Origin: Gammaproteobacteria bacterium | Lineage (GTDB): Bacteria > Pseudomonadota > Gammaproteobacteria > Steroidobacterales > Steroidobacteraceae | Reading direction: 5' to 3' | Assembly: GCA_025355645.1 (NCBI GenBank) | Contig: JANXZG010000072.1 | Span: 62,001-126,000, forward strand | DNA: 64,000 bases | Shown here: piece by piece, positions 1 through 8,665 of the stretch | Position numbering within the stretch: position 1 is the stretch's first letter | Layout of the letters: each line of letters begins with the position of its first letter | Made by a program: the position numbers and the translations under genes | The notes under the pieces: generated by a model | What the model was told of the DNA's origin: nothing | The model's database searches: none | Seen by the model: only the letters and a program-made list of their open reading frames with translations

Positions 1-563
1 CGCAGTGCCATCGGCGAGCCTGCTACTAGACGACGGCTCTTGAGAAATTTCGGCGTGCACATCGGGGTCGCCTGGTCCTGCAGGAACGGCACCGTGACGA
101 ATTCCGGATATAAGTGTTCTCCATAGCAGATGCGCACATCGACCGGATTTCGATAGAAATCGATGGGGTCATCCTCGATACGCAGATCGAGGCGCACATC
201 CGGATATAGCCGCAGGTAATCGGCCAGGTGCCGATTGAGCCAGCGCACCCCGATCGACGGGATCACGCTGATCGCAAGGCCAGAGGGGACCGCGCCGCCC
301 AGCAGCCGTTCAGTCATTGCGGCCAGCTCGTCCATCATTTCGGTGCTTGCTGATTTGACCGCCAGGCCCACATCGGTCAGGAACAACTGATTGTTGTGCC
401 TTGTGAACAGCGCCTTGCCAAGGAAGTCCTCAAGCTTCGCGATCTGCTGGGATACCGCGCCGCGGGTCACGTTGAGCTCGCGCGCGGCGGTTGCCACCGC
501 ACCCAGGCGCGCAGTCGCCTCGAACGCTTTGATTGCATTCAGTGGCGGTAGTCTGCGGTGCAT
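1..563 (-). CDS. LysR-family transcriptional regulator (C-terminus beyond window edge)
   Basis: Reading the minus strand from the ATG at 563 gives an uninterrupted frame to position 1. It starts MHRRLPPLNAIKAFEATARL and continues with a LysR winged helix-turn-helix (GAVATAARELNVTRGAVSQQ, about residues 20-40, then IAKLEDFLGKALFTR). The effector-binding domain begins around residue 90 with LAISVIPSIGVRWL, a form typical of the GcvA-like LysR subgroup. About 187 of the usual 300 residues are present. It diverges from the oxygenase gene at 768 across 204 bases, the classical layout for a LysR protein controlling its neighbour. Its effector cannot be told from sequence. Confidence 0.9.
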   Translation of the reverse strand, partial: MHRRLPPLNAIKAFEATARLGAVATAARELNVTRGAVSQQIAKLEDFLGKALFTRHNNQLFLTDVGLAVKSASTEMMDELAAMTERLLGGAVPSGLAISVIPSIGVRWLNRHLADYLRLYPDVRLDLRIEDDPIDFYRNPVDVRICYGEHLYPEFVTVPFLQDQATPMCTPKFLKSRRLVAGSPMAL

Positions 564-767
564 CCTTGTCCTGTTCAAAAAAATTGGTGGTAGGTTTTCT
601 ACGCGCTTCTGTTCGCAAGATCAACGGTTCGGTCTCATCCTAGCGCAGGCTGGCACGGAAGGCGGTATACTGCGTTAGGTTTTCTGACGGAAGGCGCATT
701 TTTATTCGCCGCCGGCGCAAATTACGCAGTGCTACGATCGGGCCGAATCTAGCTTTGGAGTGGCGCA
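564..767. promoter_or_regulatory. Divergent control region between the LysR gene and the 12-gene run
   Basis: This 204-base gap separates the LysR start from the TTG start at 768. It contains an exact 10-base direct repeat, TAGGTTTTCT, at 591-600 and 676-685, 85 bases apart start to start, and a TATACT box at 666-671 without a good -35 partner. A GGAG at 756-759 is a reasonable ribosome binding site for the downstream TTG. The repeats are candidate regulator sites. No promoter can be assigned firmly. Confidence 0.45.
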
Positions 768-1556
768 TTGCGCGACATCCTTGATCTTGACCGTTACCCA
801 CTTGACCGCGCCCTATCGCGCGAATATTCGGCGTTGATCCTGCAGTGCCAGGCGGAACTCGATGCCACCGGCATGTTCAACCTGCATGGGTTCGTGCACC
901 AAGCCGCTCTCGTGCGCGCCGCCGCCGAGATCCTGCCACTTAGCGAGCGCGAGTCTTACACTCACCAGCGTCGGCACAATGTCTATTTTTCCGATCAGGT
1001 GCCGGGGCTCGGTGGCGAGCATCCTGCGCTGCGCCTATTCGATACGGTTCATCACACCCTGTGTAACGACCAGCTCGCCGGCACGGTCGTACGCAAAATT
1101 TACGAGTGGCCACCGCTGGTAGCATTCCTTGCGCATGTCATGCAAAAAAGCGCGCTGTATGTCATGAAGGATCCGCTCGCCCGGCTGAACGTCATGGATT
1201 ACCGTCCGGGTGAGGCACTGAACTGGCACTTCGATCGCAGCCAGTTCACGACGACGCTACTGATCCAGGCGGCGGAACAGGGCGGGGAATTCGAATATCG
1301 GAGCGAGCTTCGCAGCGACACCGATCCCAACTATGTGGGGGTGGGGCGCTTGTTGGGCGGCGAGGACCAGGACATTCATGTCAATGCATTGGCGGGTGGC
1401 ACGCTGAATGTCTTCAAGGGCCGCAACACACTGCATCGCATTTCACCAGTCCGCGGCACGCGCAAGCGTTTGGTTGCGGTGTTTTCGTATTACGATCGGC
1501 CGGACGTAATGTTCAGCCGCGAAGAGCGCGTCGGTTTTTTTGGGCGGGATGCCTGA
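768..1556 (+). CDS. Fe(II)/2-oxoglutarate-dependent oxygenase, HxD type
   Basis: A 262-residue soluble protein with a double-stranded beta-helix iron site: H154 and D156 in LNWHFDRSQF, a distal H223 in GRNTLHRISP, and R234 eleven residues later as the likely 2-oxoglutarate carboxylate anchor. The layout resembles the family that includes the amino-acid halogenase BesD. Halogenases of this type replace the Asp of HxD with Gly or Ala. Here Asp is kept, so hydroxylation or another oxidation is more likely than halogenation (inference). The start is TTG behind GGAG. The thiol dioxygenase gene begins one base after its stop, so the two are probably co-translated. The substrate is unknown. Confidence 0.82.
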   Translation: MRDILDLDRYPLDRALSREYSALILQCQAELDATGMFNLHGFVHQAALVRAAAEILPLSERESYTHQRRHNVYFSDQVPGLGGEHPALRLFDTVHHTLCNDQLAGTVVRKIYEWPPLVAFLAHVMQKSALYVMKDPLARLNVMDYRPGEALNWHFDRSQFTTTLLIQAAEQGGEFEYRSELRSDTDPNYVGVGRLLGGEDQDIHVNALAGGTLNVFKGRNTLHRISPVRGTRKRLVAVFSYYDRPDVMFSREERVGFFGRDA

Positions 1557-1557
1557 C

Positions 1558-2127
1558 ATGAAAAATTATGCGCTCGACGAATTCATCGCTGACTGCCGCC
1601 GGATATCTGCCCACTGCGCTGAACCGGCGGACTGTGTTCTCGCGATACTGCCGCTGATGGAGCGGTTGCTATTGGGCGATCGTTCGTTTATCCGCCCGGA
1701 ACACCTGGTCAGCAATTCCGACCACTACAGCCGCAATGCTATCTACATCTCACCGGACGGGAACCTGTCGTTGTTCGTCCTGGTGTGGCTGCCGGGGCAG
1801 TGGACCCCGGTGCATGATCACGGCAGCTGGGGGGTCGTCGGCGTGCTGCAGGGGATGCTTGAAGAGCGCAGCTTCATGGCGGTCGACGGGGCGATCCTGG
1901 CGGACGATGGGATACGCCTGAGGCGCGGTGGTGTGTTTGTGCTGCCGGAAAAATCCCTGTCAAGCTTTGTGCCAAATCCGGATCATATCCATATGACTGG
2001 CGTGCCCGACACGCGCCCGCGCGCGGTGACGCTGCATCTGTACGGACGCAACATGGATTCCTTTCACGTCTACGATGTCGAGCGCGGCACGCGCTGCTTA
2101 ATGGACGTGCCCCACCACGTGGCATGA
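1558..2127 (+). CDS. Cysteine dioxygenase-family thiol dioxygenase (cupin)
   Basis: 189 residues from the ATG at 1558, chosen because GGCGGG lies nine bases upstream; an ATG at 1549 is also possible. The cupin iron site is clear: H86 and H88 in TPVHDHGSWG and H145 in DHIHMTG. T158-H160-Y162 in VTLHLYG matches the Ser-His-Tyr catalytic triad of cysteine dioxygenase, with the same 15-residue spacing to the third iron ligand. Y57-S-R59-N matches the YTRN segment of mammalian cysteine dioxygenase, whose Arg binds the substrate carboxylate. This favours the Arg-type (cysteine) over the Gln-type (3-mercaptopropionate) enzymes. Expected product: cysteine sulfinate or a related sulfinate. Confidence 0.85.
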   Translation: MKNYALDEFIADCRRISAHCAEPADCVLAILPLMERLLLGDRSFIRPEHLVSNSDHYSRNAIYISPDGNLSLFVLVWLPGQWTPVHDHGSWGVVGVLQGMLEERSFMAVDGAILADDGIRLRRGGVFVLPEKSLSSFVPNPDHIHMTGVPDTRPRAVTLHLYGRNMDSFHVYDVERGTRCLMDVPHHVA

Positions 2128-2588
2128 TGCAGATAGCGCTGGCGGATCTCGACGATCCCGCGGTGCTAGAACTGCTGCGCACGCAAGTGCGGCTGGCGCG
2201 CGCCGCAACGGCGGGCATTGCCCATGCTCTGGACGAGCTCGCGCTGCGCGCGGCGGACATCGAGCTGTGGACGATCCGCGATGGCAACGCGCTCCTTGCT
2301 GCCGGGGCACTGCAGGCGCTGGCGTCGCAACATGGCGAAATCAAGTCGATGTATACGGTGTCAGCTGCGCGCGAACGGGGCGTGGGCACTGCAATGCTGG
2401 GCCATATCATTGCCGCAGCCCGCGCGCACGGCATGTTGCGCGTTAGCCTCGAGACAGGGTCAGGGAATTATTATGTGGCGGCCCGCGTGCTATATCGGCG
2501 CCACGGCTTCAGCGAATGCCCGCCGTTTGCTGACTACGTTGCCGATGTCAACAGCGCTTTCATGTCGCCCAACCTGCCTCGCGCATGA
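2124..2588 (+). CDS. GNAT-family N-acetyltransferase
   Basis: 154 residues, starting with ATG inside an ATGA overlap with the dioxygenase stop. The acetyl-CoA pyrophosphate-binding loop is visible as ARERGVGTAMLGHI, after the beta-strand GEIKSMYTVS. A C-terminal ARVLYRRHGFSEC matches motif B of the fold. It acts in the cytoplasm on an unknown amine or small molecule. Full length for the family, with no sign of damage. Its place in the translationally coupled run suggests it acts on the same substrate set or detoxifies an intermediate (inference). Confidence 0.85.
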   Translation: MMQIALADLDDPAVLELLRTQVRLARAATAGIAHALDELALRAADIELWTIRDGNALLAAGALQALASQHGEIKSMYTVSAARERGVGTAMLGHIIAAARAHGMLRVSLETGSGNYYVAARVLYRRHGFSECPPFADYVADVNSAFMSPNLPRA

Positions 2589-2619
2589 CCGATTTGGTGC
2601 TAGGCTATGCCCATACCCT

Positions 2620-3450
2620 ATGACCAATAAAACCAGCGACACGACGATGGCGGTGTTCCTTGACCTCGAGAACATCGCACTCGGTGCACGCGATGCCAGT
2701 TTCCCGAGTTTCGACATTGAGAAAGTGCTCGAACGGCTGCTGCTCAAGGGCCACATCGTCGTCAAGAAGGCCTATTGCGACTTCGATCGATACAAGGACT
2801 TCAAGCGCGGGTTACATGAGGCCGCGTTCGAACTGATCGAAATTCCGCACGTGCGCCAGTCGGGCAAGAACTCGGCCGACATTCGCATGGTGGTGGATGC
2901 GCTGGACCTCTGCTATACGAAAAGCCACGTCGACACCTTCGTGATCCTGAGTGGCGATTCGGATTTTTCGCCGCTGGTGAGCAAGCTGCGGGAAAATGCC
3001 AAGACCGTGATTGGGGTGGGCGTGAAGAACTCTACCTCGGACCTCTTTATCAACAATTGCGACGAATTCATCTACTACGATGATCTGGTGCGCAAGGCCC
3101 CCTTGAAGACGCGGCGTCGCACAGCGGCGGCCCCGGCTGCGAATCGCGAGCCGGCGAGCGGATCGGCGGAGAAGGCCGTGCCCCTGGACAACAAGGCGCC
3201 CGAGCTCGCCGAGGCGTTTGACCTCGTTGTCGAGACGCTGGAGGCGGTGATCGGGGAGCGCGGCGAGAATGAGCCAATCTGGGGCTCGATGATCAAGCAG
3301 ACGATCAAGCGGCGACATCCGGGATTCAACGAACGCGCGTATGGCTTCCGCTCGTTCAACGACCTGTTGGCCGAGGCGCAGAAGCGCGGCCTGCTGAGCC
3401 TGCGCCCCGATGAGAAATCCGGCGGCTACACCGTGCGCATGGGCTTGTGA
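2620..3450 (+). CDS. NYN-domain protein with C-terminal OST-HTH/LOTUS domain
   Basis: 276 residues from the ATG at 2620; the open frame extends further upstream but there overlaps the acetyltransferase gene. Residues 10-140 form a NYN (PIN-like nuclease, LabA/DUF88) domain: MAVFLDLENIA with D15, the central NSADIRMVVDALDL, and ILSGDSDFSPLVSKL, which carry the acidic residues expected to bind metal. A basic, Ala-rich linker (about 160-190) leads to an OST-HTH/LOTUS-type domain ending SGGYTVRMGL. The family is tied to RNA binding or cleavage. It is odd inside a catabolic operon and may simply be carried along. The next gene starts in its stop codon. Confidence 0.85.
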   Translation: MTNKTSDTTMAVFLDLENIALGARDASFPSFDIEKVLERLLLKGHIVVKKAYCDFDRYKDFKRGLHEAAFELIEIPHVRQSGKNSADIRMVVDALDLCYTKSHVDTFVILSGDSDFSPLVSKLRENAKTVIGVGVKNSTSDLFINNCDEFIYYDDLVRKAPLKTRRRTAAAPAANREPASGSAEKAVPLDNKAPELAEAFDLVVETLEAVIGERGENEPIWGSMIKQTIKRRHPGFNERAYGFRSFNDLLAEAQKRGLLSLRPDEKSGGYTVRMGL

Positions 3451-5105
3451 ACATGCGCAGAAATCAAAGGGTCGGAGGCCTGCTCGCGTTTGGCGCGCTG
3501 CTGACGACGCCGCTTCTGGCCCAAACTACGCTGATCGACAATGTGCACGGCTACACGCTGACCGGTGACGGGCTGCGGAAATTCAGCGCGCTCGCCTTTG
3601 AGGATGGCAGGATCCTCGAGACAGGCACCGGTCCGGACCTCAAGGCGCATCACCCGGAATCGACGGTCATTGATGCGCACGGCGCGGTCGTGTTGCCTGG
3701 GCTGATCGATGCGCACGGTCATATCATCGATCTGGGCCTCGGCATGGCCCGTGTCGCGCTTGAGGACACGCATAGCCTTGCAGAGGCGCTGCGAAAAGTG
3801 CGCAGCTACGCCCACGCCCATCCGGATAAGGCCTGGATCCTCGGGGGCGGCTGGAATCAGTTCACCTGGCACTTGCAGAGGTTTCCGACCGCGGCCGAGC
3901 TCGATGCCGTGGTCTCCGATCGCCCGGTACGCCTCGACCGGATTGACGACCATGCGATATGGCTGAACAGTGCGGCGCTGCGCGCCGCGGGCATCACCAG
4001 GCAGACGCCGGACCCGGTGGGCGGGCGGATCGAGCGTGATGCCGCGGGCAATCCCACCGGCGTCCTGATGGACAATGCCAATGATCTGGTGAAGAAGGTC
4101 ATGCCGGCGCCGACGACTCTTGAGCGGCGTGCGGCCGTGAATGCAGTCATGACCCGCTTGAACGCGTTTGGCGTGACCGCGGTCGGGGACGCGGGCCTCA
4201 GAACCGACATACCTCTATATAAAGAGATGGCCGACGAGGGCAAGCTGACGCTGCGCATCTACGCCATGATCGGCGACGTCGGCGAAGAGTTTCGCAGGCT
4301 GTCCGCCGACGGTCCCCTGCTTGGCTATGGCCACGATTTCCTGACGGTGCGCTCGGTCAAATTATTTGCCGACGGATCGGTCGGCAGCCGCGGCGCCGCC
4401 ATGCTGGAGCCCTATTCGGATGCGCCGGGGGAGCGCGGTCTGCATTATATGTCTGACGCAGACATGCAAGCCAAGATAGAAACCGCACTGAAAGCCGGCT
4501 ATCAGGTCAACGTGCATGCGATCGGCGATGCGGCCAACCGGCAAGTTCTCGATGCGTTCGAGGCAGCCTACAAGACGGTTGATGGCCGACCGCTGCGCAA
4601 TCGCATCGAGCACGCACAGCTGGTCGCACCGGTCGATTTTCCGCGCTTCCTGCGCCTGAACCTAATCGCATCGATGCAGCCGACCGCGCCCACCAGCGAC
4701 ATGAACATGGCCGAGGATCGCGTAGGCAAGGAGCGGCTGAACGGTGCGTATGCGTGGCGCACCTTCCTGGATCAGGGAACGAAGATTGCCGCCGGCTCTG
4801 ATTTTCCCGTGGAGTCGCCGAATCCGTTCCTGGGATTCTATGCGGCGGTGACCCGTAAGGACCGGAATGGCCAGCCAGCCGCCGGCTGGCATCCAGAACA
4901 GGCCGTTACAGTGCTGGAGATATTTCGCGCCTACACCCTCGATGCCGCCTATGCCGAGCACATGGACACTTCGATCGGTTCGCTGGAAAAGGGCAAGTGG
5001 GCGGACTTTATATTGATCGATCGGGATCCGTTTGGGATCGCGCCGCGGGACCTGTGGAAGGTGCGCGTGCGGCAGACTTGGGTTGCCGGTAAACGAGTGT
5101 ACTGA
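3447..5105 (+). CDS. Exported amidohydrolase, YtcJ-like
   Basis: 552 residues starting GTG in an overlap with the preceding TGA; ATG 3453 would give nearly the same protein. Residues 1-26 are a Sec signal peptide ending TTPLLAQ. The mature part is a metal-dependent amidohydrolase of the YtcJ-like group: a beta-sandwich strand then VVLPGLIDAHGHIIDLG (metal-binding His pair), HAIGDAANRQ, HAQLVAPVDF and the late GSDFPVESPNPF with the catalytic Asp. Periplasmic hydrolysis of an amide, ester or cyclic ureide is likely. The family is functionally broad, so no substrate is assigned. The neighbouring transporters would carry the products inward. Confidence 0.87.
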   Translation: MNMRRNQRVGGLLAFGALLTTPLLAQTTLIDNVHGYTLTGDGLRKFSALAFEDGRILETGTGPDLKAHHPESTVIDAHGAVVLPGLIDAHGHIIDLGLGMARVALEDTHSLAEALRKVRSYAHAHPDKAWILGGGWNQFTWHLQRFPTAAELDAVVSDRPVRLDRIDDHAIWLNSAALRAAGITRQTPDPVGGRIERDAAGNPTGVLMDNANDLVKKVMPAPTTLERRAAVNAVMTRLNAFGVTAVGDAGLRTDIPLYKEMADEGKLTLRIYAMIGDVGEEFRRLSADGPLLGYGHDFLTVRSVKLFADGSVGSRGAAMLEPYSDAPGERGLHYMSDADMQAKIETALKAGYQVNVHAIGDAANRQVLDAFEAAYKTVDGRPLRNRIEHAQLVAPVDFPRFLRLNLIASMQPTAPTSDMNMAEDRVGKERLNGAYAWRTFLDQGTKIAAGSDFPVESPNPFLGFYAAVTRKDRNGQPAAGWHPEQAVTVLEIFRAYTLDAAYAEHMDTSIGSLEKGKWADFILIDRDPFGIAPRDLWKVRVRQTWVAGKRVY

Positions 5106-5108
5106 GCA

Positions 5109-6662
5109 ATGACTGAACCAGTTGAATCCGGCGCCCGGCGCCGCCGCCGTCCGGCCTCGAGCGAGAACGCCCACGCCATCTACGATCGCACCGGCACCTA
5201 CCGGCATCTGCGCAACCCGTTTACGCCGCTCAAGGTGTTCTCGGACGATCAGGTTGCCTCGATACACGAGACCGCGCTCGTGATGCTCGAAACGCAGGGC
5301 ATGAAGGTGCTATCCGAAGACGCGCGCCAGTTATTCCGGGACGCGGGGGCCGCGGTCGACGAGGCGAGCAACCTCGTGCGCATCGATCGGGGCCTTGTTG
5401 CCACTTCGCTTGCGAGCGCGCCGCGCGAGATCACGCTGCATTCAGTCGATCCGCAGCGGCATGTGCCGCTTTACGATGGCCATGTCGCCTTTGCGCCAAC
5501 CTCCGGCCCGCCGAACATTATGGATACCGCGCGCGGCCGTCGAGCCGGCACGCTGGAGGATTTCTGTAACCTGACGAAGCTTTGCCAGAGCTTCGAGGTG
5601 ATTCATGTGCTGGGCGGCGCGACCGAACCGCAGGACATTCCGGTAAAAACCCGTCATCTCGAAGTTACGCGCGCGCAGCTCATGCTGTCGGACAAGATCC
5701 CGCTGGTGTTTTCGCGTGGTCATGGTCAGGTCGCCGACAACTTTGAGCTGATCCGCCTGGCCCATAACATTTCGCCCGAGGAATTCCGTTCGCGTCCTTT
5801 CACCTATACGGTGATCAACACCAATTCGCCGCTGCAGCTCGATATCCCGATGGCGGACGGCATCATTGATTTTGCCGCGGCCGGCCAGGTACTGATCATC
5901 ACGCCTTTCACGCTGGCTGGCGCGATGGCCCCGGTGACAGTGGCCGGCGCATTGACACTTGCGCACGCCGAGGCACTCGCGGGCCTCACGCTCGCGCAGA
6001 TCGTGCGCCCGGGCGCGCCAGTCGTTTACGGCAGTTTCACGTCAAACGTCGACATGAAGTCAGGCTCTCCGGCTTTCGGAACACCGGAGTACGTCAAGGC
6101 TGCGTTCGGCGCTGGGCAGATGGCGCGGTTCCTCGGGCTCCCGTGGCGCTCCTCCAATGCGACCGCGTCGAACACACCGGACGCCCAGTCCGCTTACGAG
6201 TCGCAGATGAGCCTGTGGGGCGCGCTGTTCGGCGGCTGCAATTTCATCCTGCATGCAGCAGGATGGCTGGAGAGCGGCCTCACGACCAGCTACGAGAAAT
6301 TTATCCTCGATGTCGAGATGCTGCAGATGTTTGCCGAAGTCTTCCAGCCGGTCGGAGCGACCGCCGCGGATCTTGCGCTCGAGGCGGTGGCTGAAGTGGG
6401 GCCCGGTGGCCATTTCTTTGGCTGCGCACATACGATGGAGCGCTATCGCAGCGCCTTTTATGCGCCGCTGGTTTCCGACTGGCGAAATTTCGGCCAGTGG
6501 GCCGAGGACGGATCCAAAACGGCGACCGAGCGGGCGAGCGGCATTTGGCGAAGTACGCTGGATCGCTACGTCGCACCCAAGCGGGATCCGGCCATTGTCG
6601 AGTCTTTGGATGCGTTCGTAGAGCGGCGCACAGCCGAGGGCGGCGCGCCGCCCGTCAGTTGA
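5109..6662 (+). CDS. MttB-family (COG5598) trimethylamine methyltransferase homologue, non-pyrrolysine
   Basis: 517 residues, full length with no internal TAG, so a non-pyrrolysine member. Recognised by VFSDDQVASIHETALVMLE, the FAPTSGPPNIMD segment, the MLSDKIPLVFSRGH region and the C-terminal GPGGHFFGCAHTMERYRSAF. Studied members move a methyl group from a quaternary amine such as glycine betaine or proline betaine to a corrinoid protein. No corrinoid protein, corrinoid-to-folate methyltransferase or reductive activase is visible in the window, so partners lie elsewhere or the activity differs. Cytoplasmic. Three bases separate it from the amidohydrolase, and its stop overlaps the OPT transporter start. 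Confidence 0.85.
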   Translation: MTEPVESGARRRRRPASSENAHAIYDRTGTYRHLRNPFTPLKVFSDDQVASIHETALVMLETQGMKVLSEDARQLFRDAGAAVDEASNLVRIDRGLVATSLASAPREITLHSVDPQRHVPLYDGHVAFAPTSGPPNIMDTARGRRAGTLEDFCNLTKLCQSFEVIHVLGGATEPQDIPVKTRHLEVTRAQLMLSDKIPLVFSRGHGQVADNFELIRLAHNISPEEFRSRPFTYTVINTNSPLQLDIPMADGIIDFAAAGQVLIITPFTLAGAMAPVTVAGALTLAHAEALAGLTLAQIVRPGAPVVYGSFTSNVDMKSGSPAFGTPEYVKAAFGAGQMARFLGLPWRSSNATASNTPDAQSAYESQMSLWGALFGGCNFILHAAGWLESGLTTSYEKFILDVEMLQMFAEVFQPVGATAADLALEAVAEVGPGGHFFGCAHTMERYRSAFYAPLVSDWRNFGQWAEDGSKTATERASGIWRSTLDRYVAPKRDPAIVESLDAFVERRTAEGGAPPVS

Positions 6663-8665
6663 GCGCCAGCGACCCGTACCGCGAAGACGTCGGCGCGGAG
6701 CTGACGTTTCGCGGCCTGATCCTCGGCATCCTGATGACGCTGGTCTTTACAGCGGCAAATGTCTACTTCGGCCTCAAATCGGGCCTGACATTTGCGACCT
6801 CGATACCAGCGGCGGTTATCTCCATGGCACTGCTGCGGGGATTTCGCGGCGTCACCATCCAGGAAAACAACATCGTGCAGACCGTTGCCTCAGCGGCGGG
6901 CACCCTGGGCTCGATCATCTTTGTGTTGCCGGGCCTCGTCATGATCGGCTGGTGGACCGGATTCCCTTACATAATCTCATTCACGATCTGCGCGGCCGGC
7001 GGAATTCTCGGCGTGATGTACTCGATCCCGCTGCGCCGCGCCCTGGTCACGAATTCCGACCTGCCATATCCCGAGGGCGTTGCCTGCGCCGAGGTGCTGA
7101 AAGTTGGCGGCAGCGATTCACTCGGCACGGGCGTGGTCGGACGTCATGGCCTCGCCGCGATGATGTGGGGCTCGCTGGTCTCGGCGCTGTTCGCGGTGGT
7201 CATTTCAACGCAGCTGTTCGCGGGCGATGTCGCGCAGTATTTTCGCATCGGCAGCAAAGGCGCCATCACCGGATATGATTTCAGCCTGTCCTTTGCGCTG
7301 CTCGCGGTAGGGCACCTTGTGGGCCTGTGGTGCGGGCTCGCTATGCTGTTCGGCGCCGTGATCGCGTGGGGCGGAGCCGTGCCGTATCTGACTTTCATGC
7401 ACCCGCTTGCCGGCAGCGCAGAAACTGTCGGACTCGCCGTATGGGGTCATCAGGTACGCTTCATCGGCGCGGGCGTAATCGGCACTGCGGCAATCTGGAC
7501 CCTGGTGAAATTGCTGCGGCCGCTGATCGGCGGCCTGTCAGAGGCGTTGGCGGCCTCAAGCCTGCGCCGCAGCGGGCGGGGCGCGGAGCCGCGTCGCATC
7601 GAACGCGATATACCGATCGGAATAGTTGCCCTTGTGACCCTCGTATGCCTGCTACCGATCGGGATCCTGCTCGCGCACCTCGGCCGTGTCAGCGGCCTGG
7701 GCGATCACCTGCTGTTGCTGGTCGCGGGCGGGGTTACCTACATCGCATTGATGAGTTTTTTTGTTGCGGCGGTCTGCGGTTACATGGCGGGCCTGATCGG
7801 CGCATCTAACAGCCCCTTGTCCGGCGTTGGGATCATCGTCGTTCTGGGCGCGGCGCTGCTGCTGGTGCTGTTCGTCAAGCCGCTGTTGCCCGCTTCTGCG
7901 GGGGCCGCGCTGGTCGCTTATTCCTTATTCATAACATCGGTCGTGTTCTGTGCGGCGACGATTTCAAACGATAATCTGCAGGACCTGAAGACCGGCCAGC
8001 TGGTTGGCGCGACCCCCTGGCGACAGCAGGTCGCGCTGGTTGTGGGCGTGCTGGCCGGCGCGACCGTCATTCCACCGGTCATGGACCTGCTCAATCGCGC
8101 TTATGGCTTTGCCGGCGCGCCGGGCGCGGATCCCGCGCACGCGCTCGCGGCGCCGCAGGCGGCCCTGATTTCCGCCCTCGCGCAAGGCGTTATCCAGCGC
8201 AATCTTGAATGGCAGTTGCTGGGCGTCGGGGCGCTGATCGGTGTGGGACTGATCGTGCTGGACATCGTGTTGACGCGCACCACTCGCATTCGGTTGCCGC
8301 CGCTCGCAGTAGGCCTCGGTGTCTACCTGCCGACCCAAACGACCATGATGATCGTCGTTGGCGCGCTCGCGGGCTGGGCGTACGAGCGCCGAGCGGATCG
8401 TACCGCAGATCCGGGCGGCTCGAAGCAACTCGGCATCCTGCTGGCATCGGGCCTGATCGTCGGCGAGAGCCTGATCGGTGTGGTGCTCGCGGCGGTTGTG
8501 GTCTTCTCGGGCAAGGAGGCACCGCTCGCATTGGTCGGGGACAGTTTTGCCGCCGCGGCAGTGTGGATCGGAGGCGCGATGTTCGCAGCGATCAGCATGG
8601 CATTGTATGCTTGGCTTAATCGGCGCTCAGGTGCGGCCAGTGAAATTATAAGGAACAGCTTGTGA
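6659..8665 (+). CDS. OPT-family oligopeptide transporter
   Basis: 668 residues from a TTG overlapping the preceding TGA (TTGA). The N-terminus is typical of prokaryotic OPT proteins: ELTFRGLILGILMTLVFTAA followed by YFGLKSGLTFATSIPAA, and IQENNIVQTVASAAGT with the conserved NNIVQT. Around fourteen hydrophobic segments are visible. The family imports peptides or metal chelates driven by protons across the inner membrane. Placed between the methyltransferase and a periplasmic amine oxidase, it is the likely inner-membrane entry route for the operon's substrate (inference). Confidence 0.9.
   Translation: MSASDPYREDVGAELTFRGLILGILMTLVFTAANVYFGLKSGLTFATSIPAAVISMALLRGFRGVTIQENNIVQTVASAAGTLGSIIFVLPGLVMIGWWTGFPYIISFTICAAGGILGVMYSIPLRRALVTNSDLPYPEGVACAEVLKVGGSDSLGTGVVGRHGLAAMMWGSLVSALFAVVISTQLFAGDVAQYFRIGSKGAITGYDFSLSFALLAVGHLVGLWCGLAMLFGAVIAWGGAVPYLTFMHPLAGSAETVGLAVWGHQVRFIGAGVIGTAAIWTLVKLLRPLIGGLSEALAASSLRRSGRGAEPRRIERDIPIGIVALVTLVCLLPIGILLAHLGRVSGLGDHLLLLVAGGVTYIALMSFFVAAVCGYMAGLIGASNSPLSGVGIIVVLGAALLLVLFVKPLLPASAGAALVAYSLFITSVVFCAATISNDNLQDLKTGQLVGATPWRQQVALVVGVLAGATVIPPVMDLLNRAYGFAGAPGADPAHALAAPQAALISALAQGVIQRNLEWQLLGVGALIGVGLIVLDIVLTRTTRIRLPPLAVGLGVYLPTQTTMMIVVGALAGWAYERRADRTADPGGSKQLGILLASGLIVGESLIGVVLAAVVVFSGKEAPLALVGDSFAAAAVWIGGAMFAAISMALYAWLNRRSGAASEIIRNSL

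Noticed and set aside
650..671. Sigma-54-like TGGCAC upstream of the oxygenase gene
   Set aside because: No TTGC element at the required distance follows.
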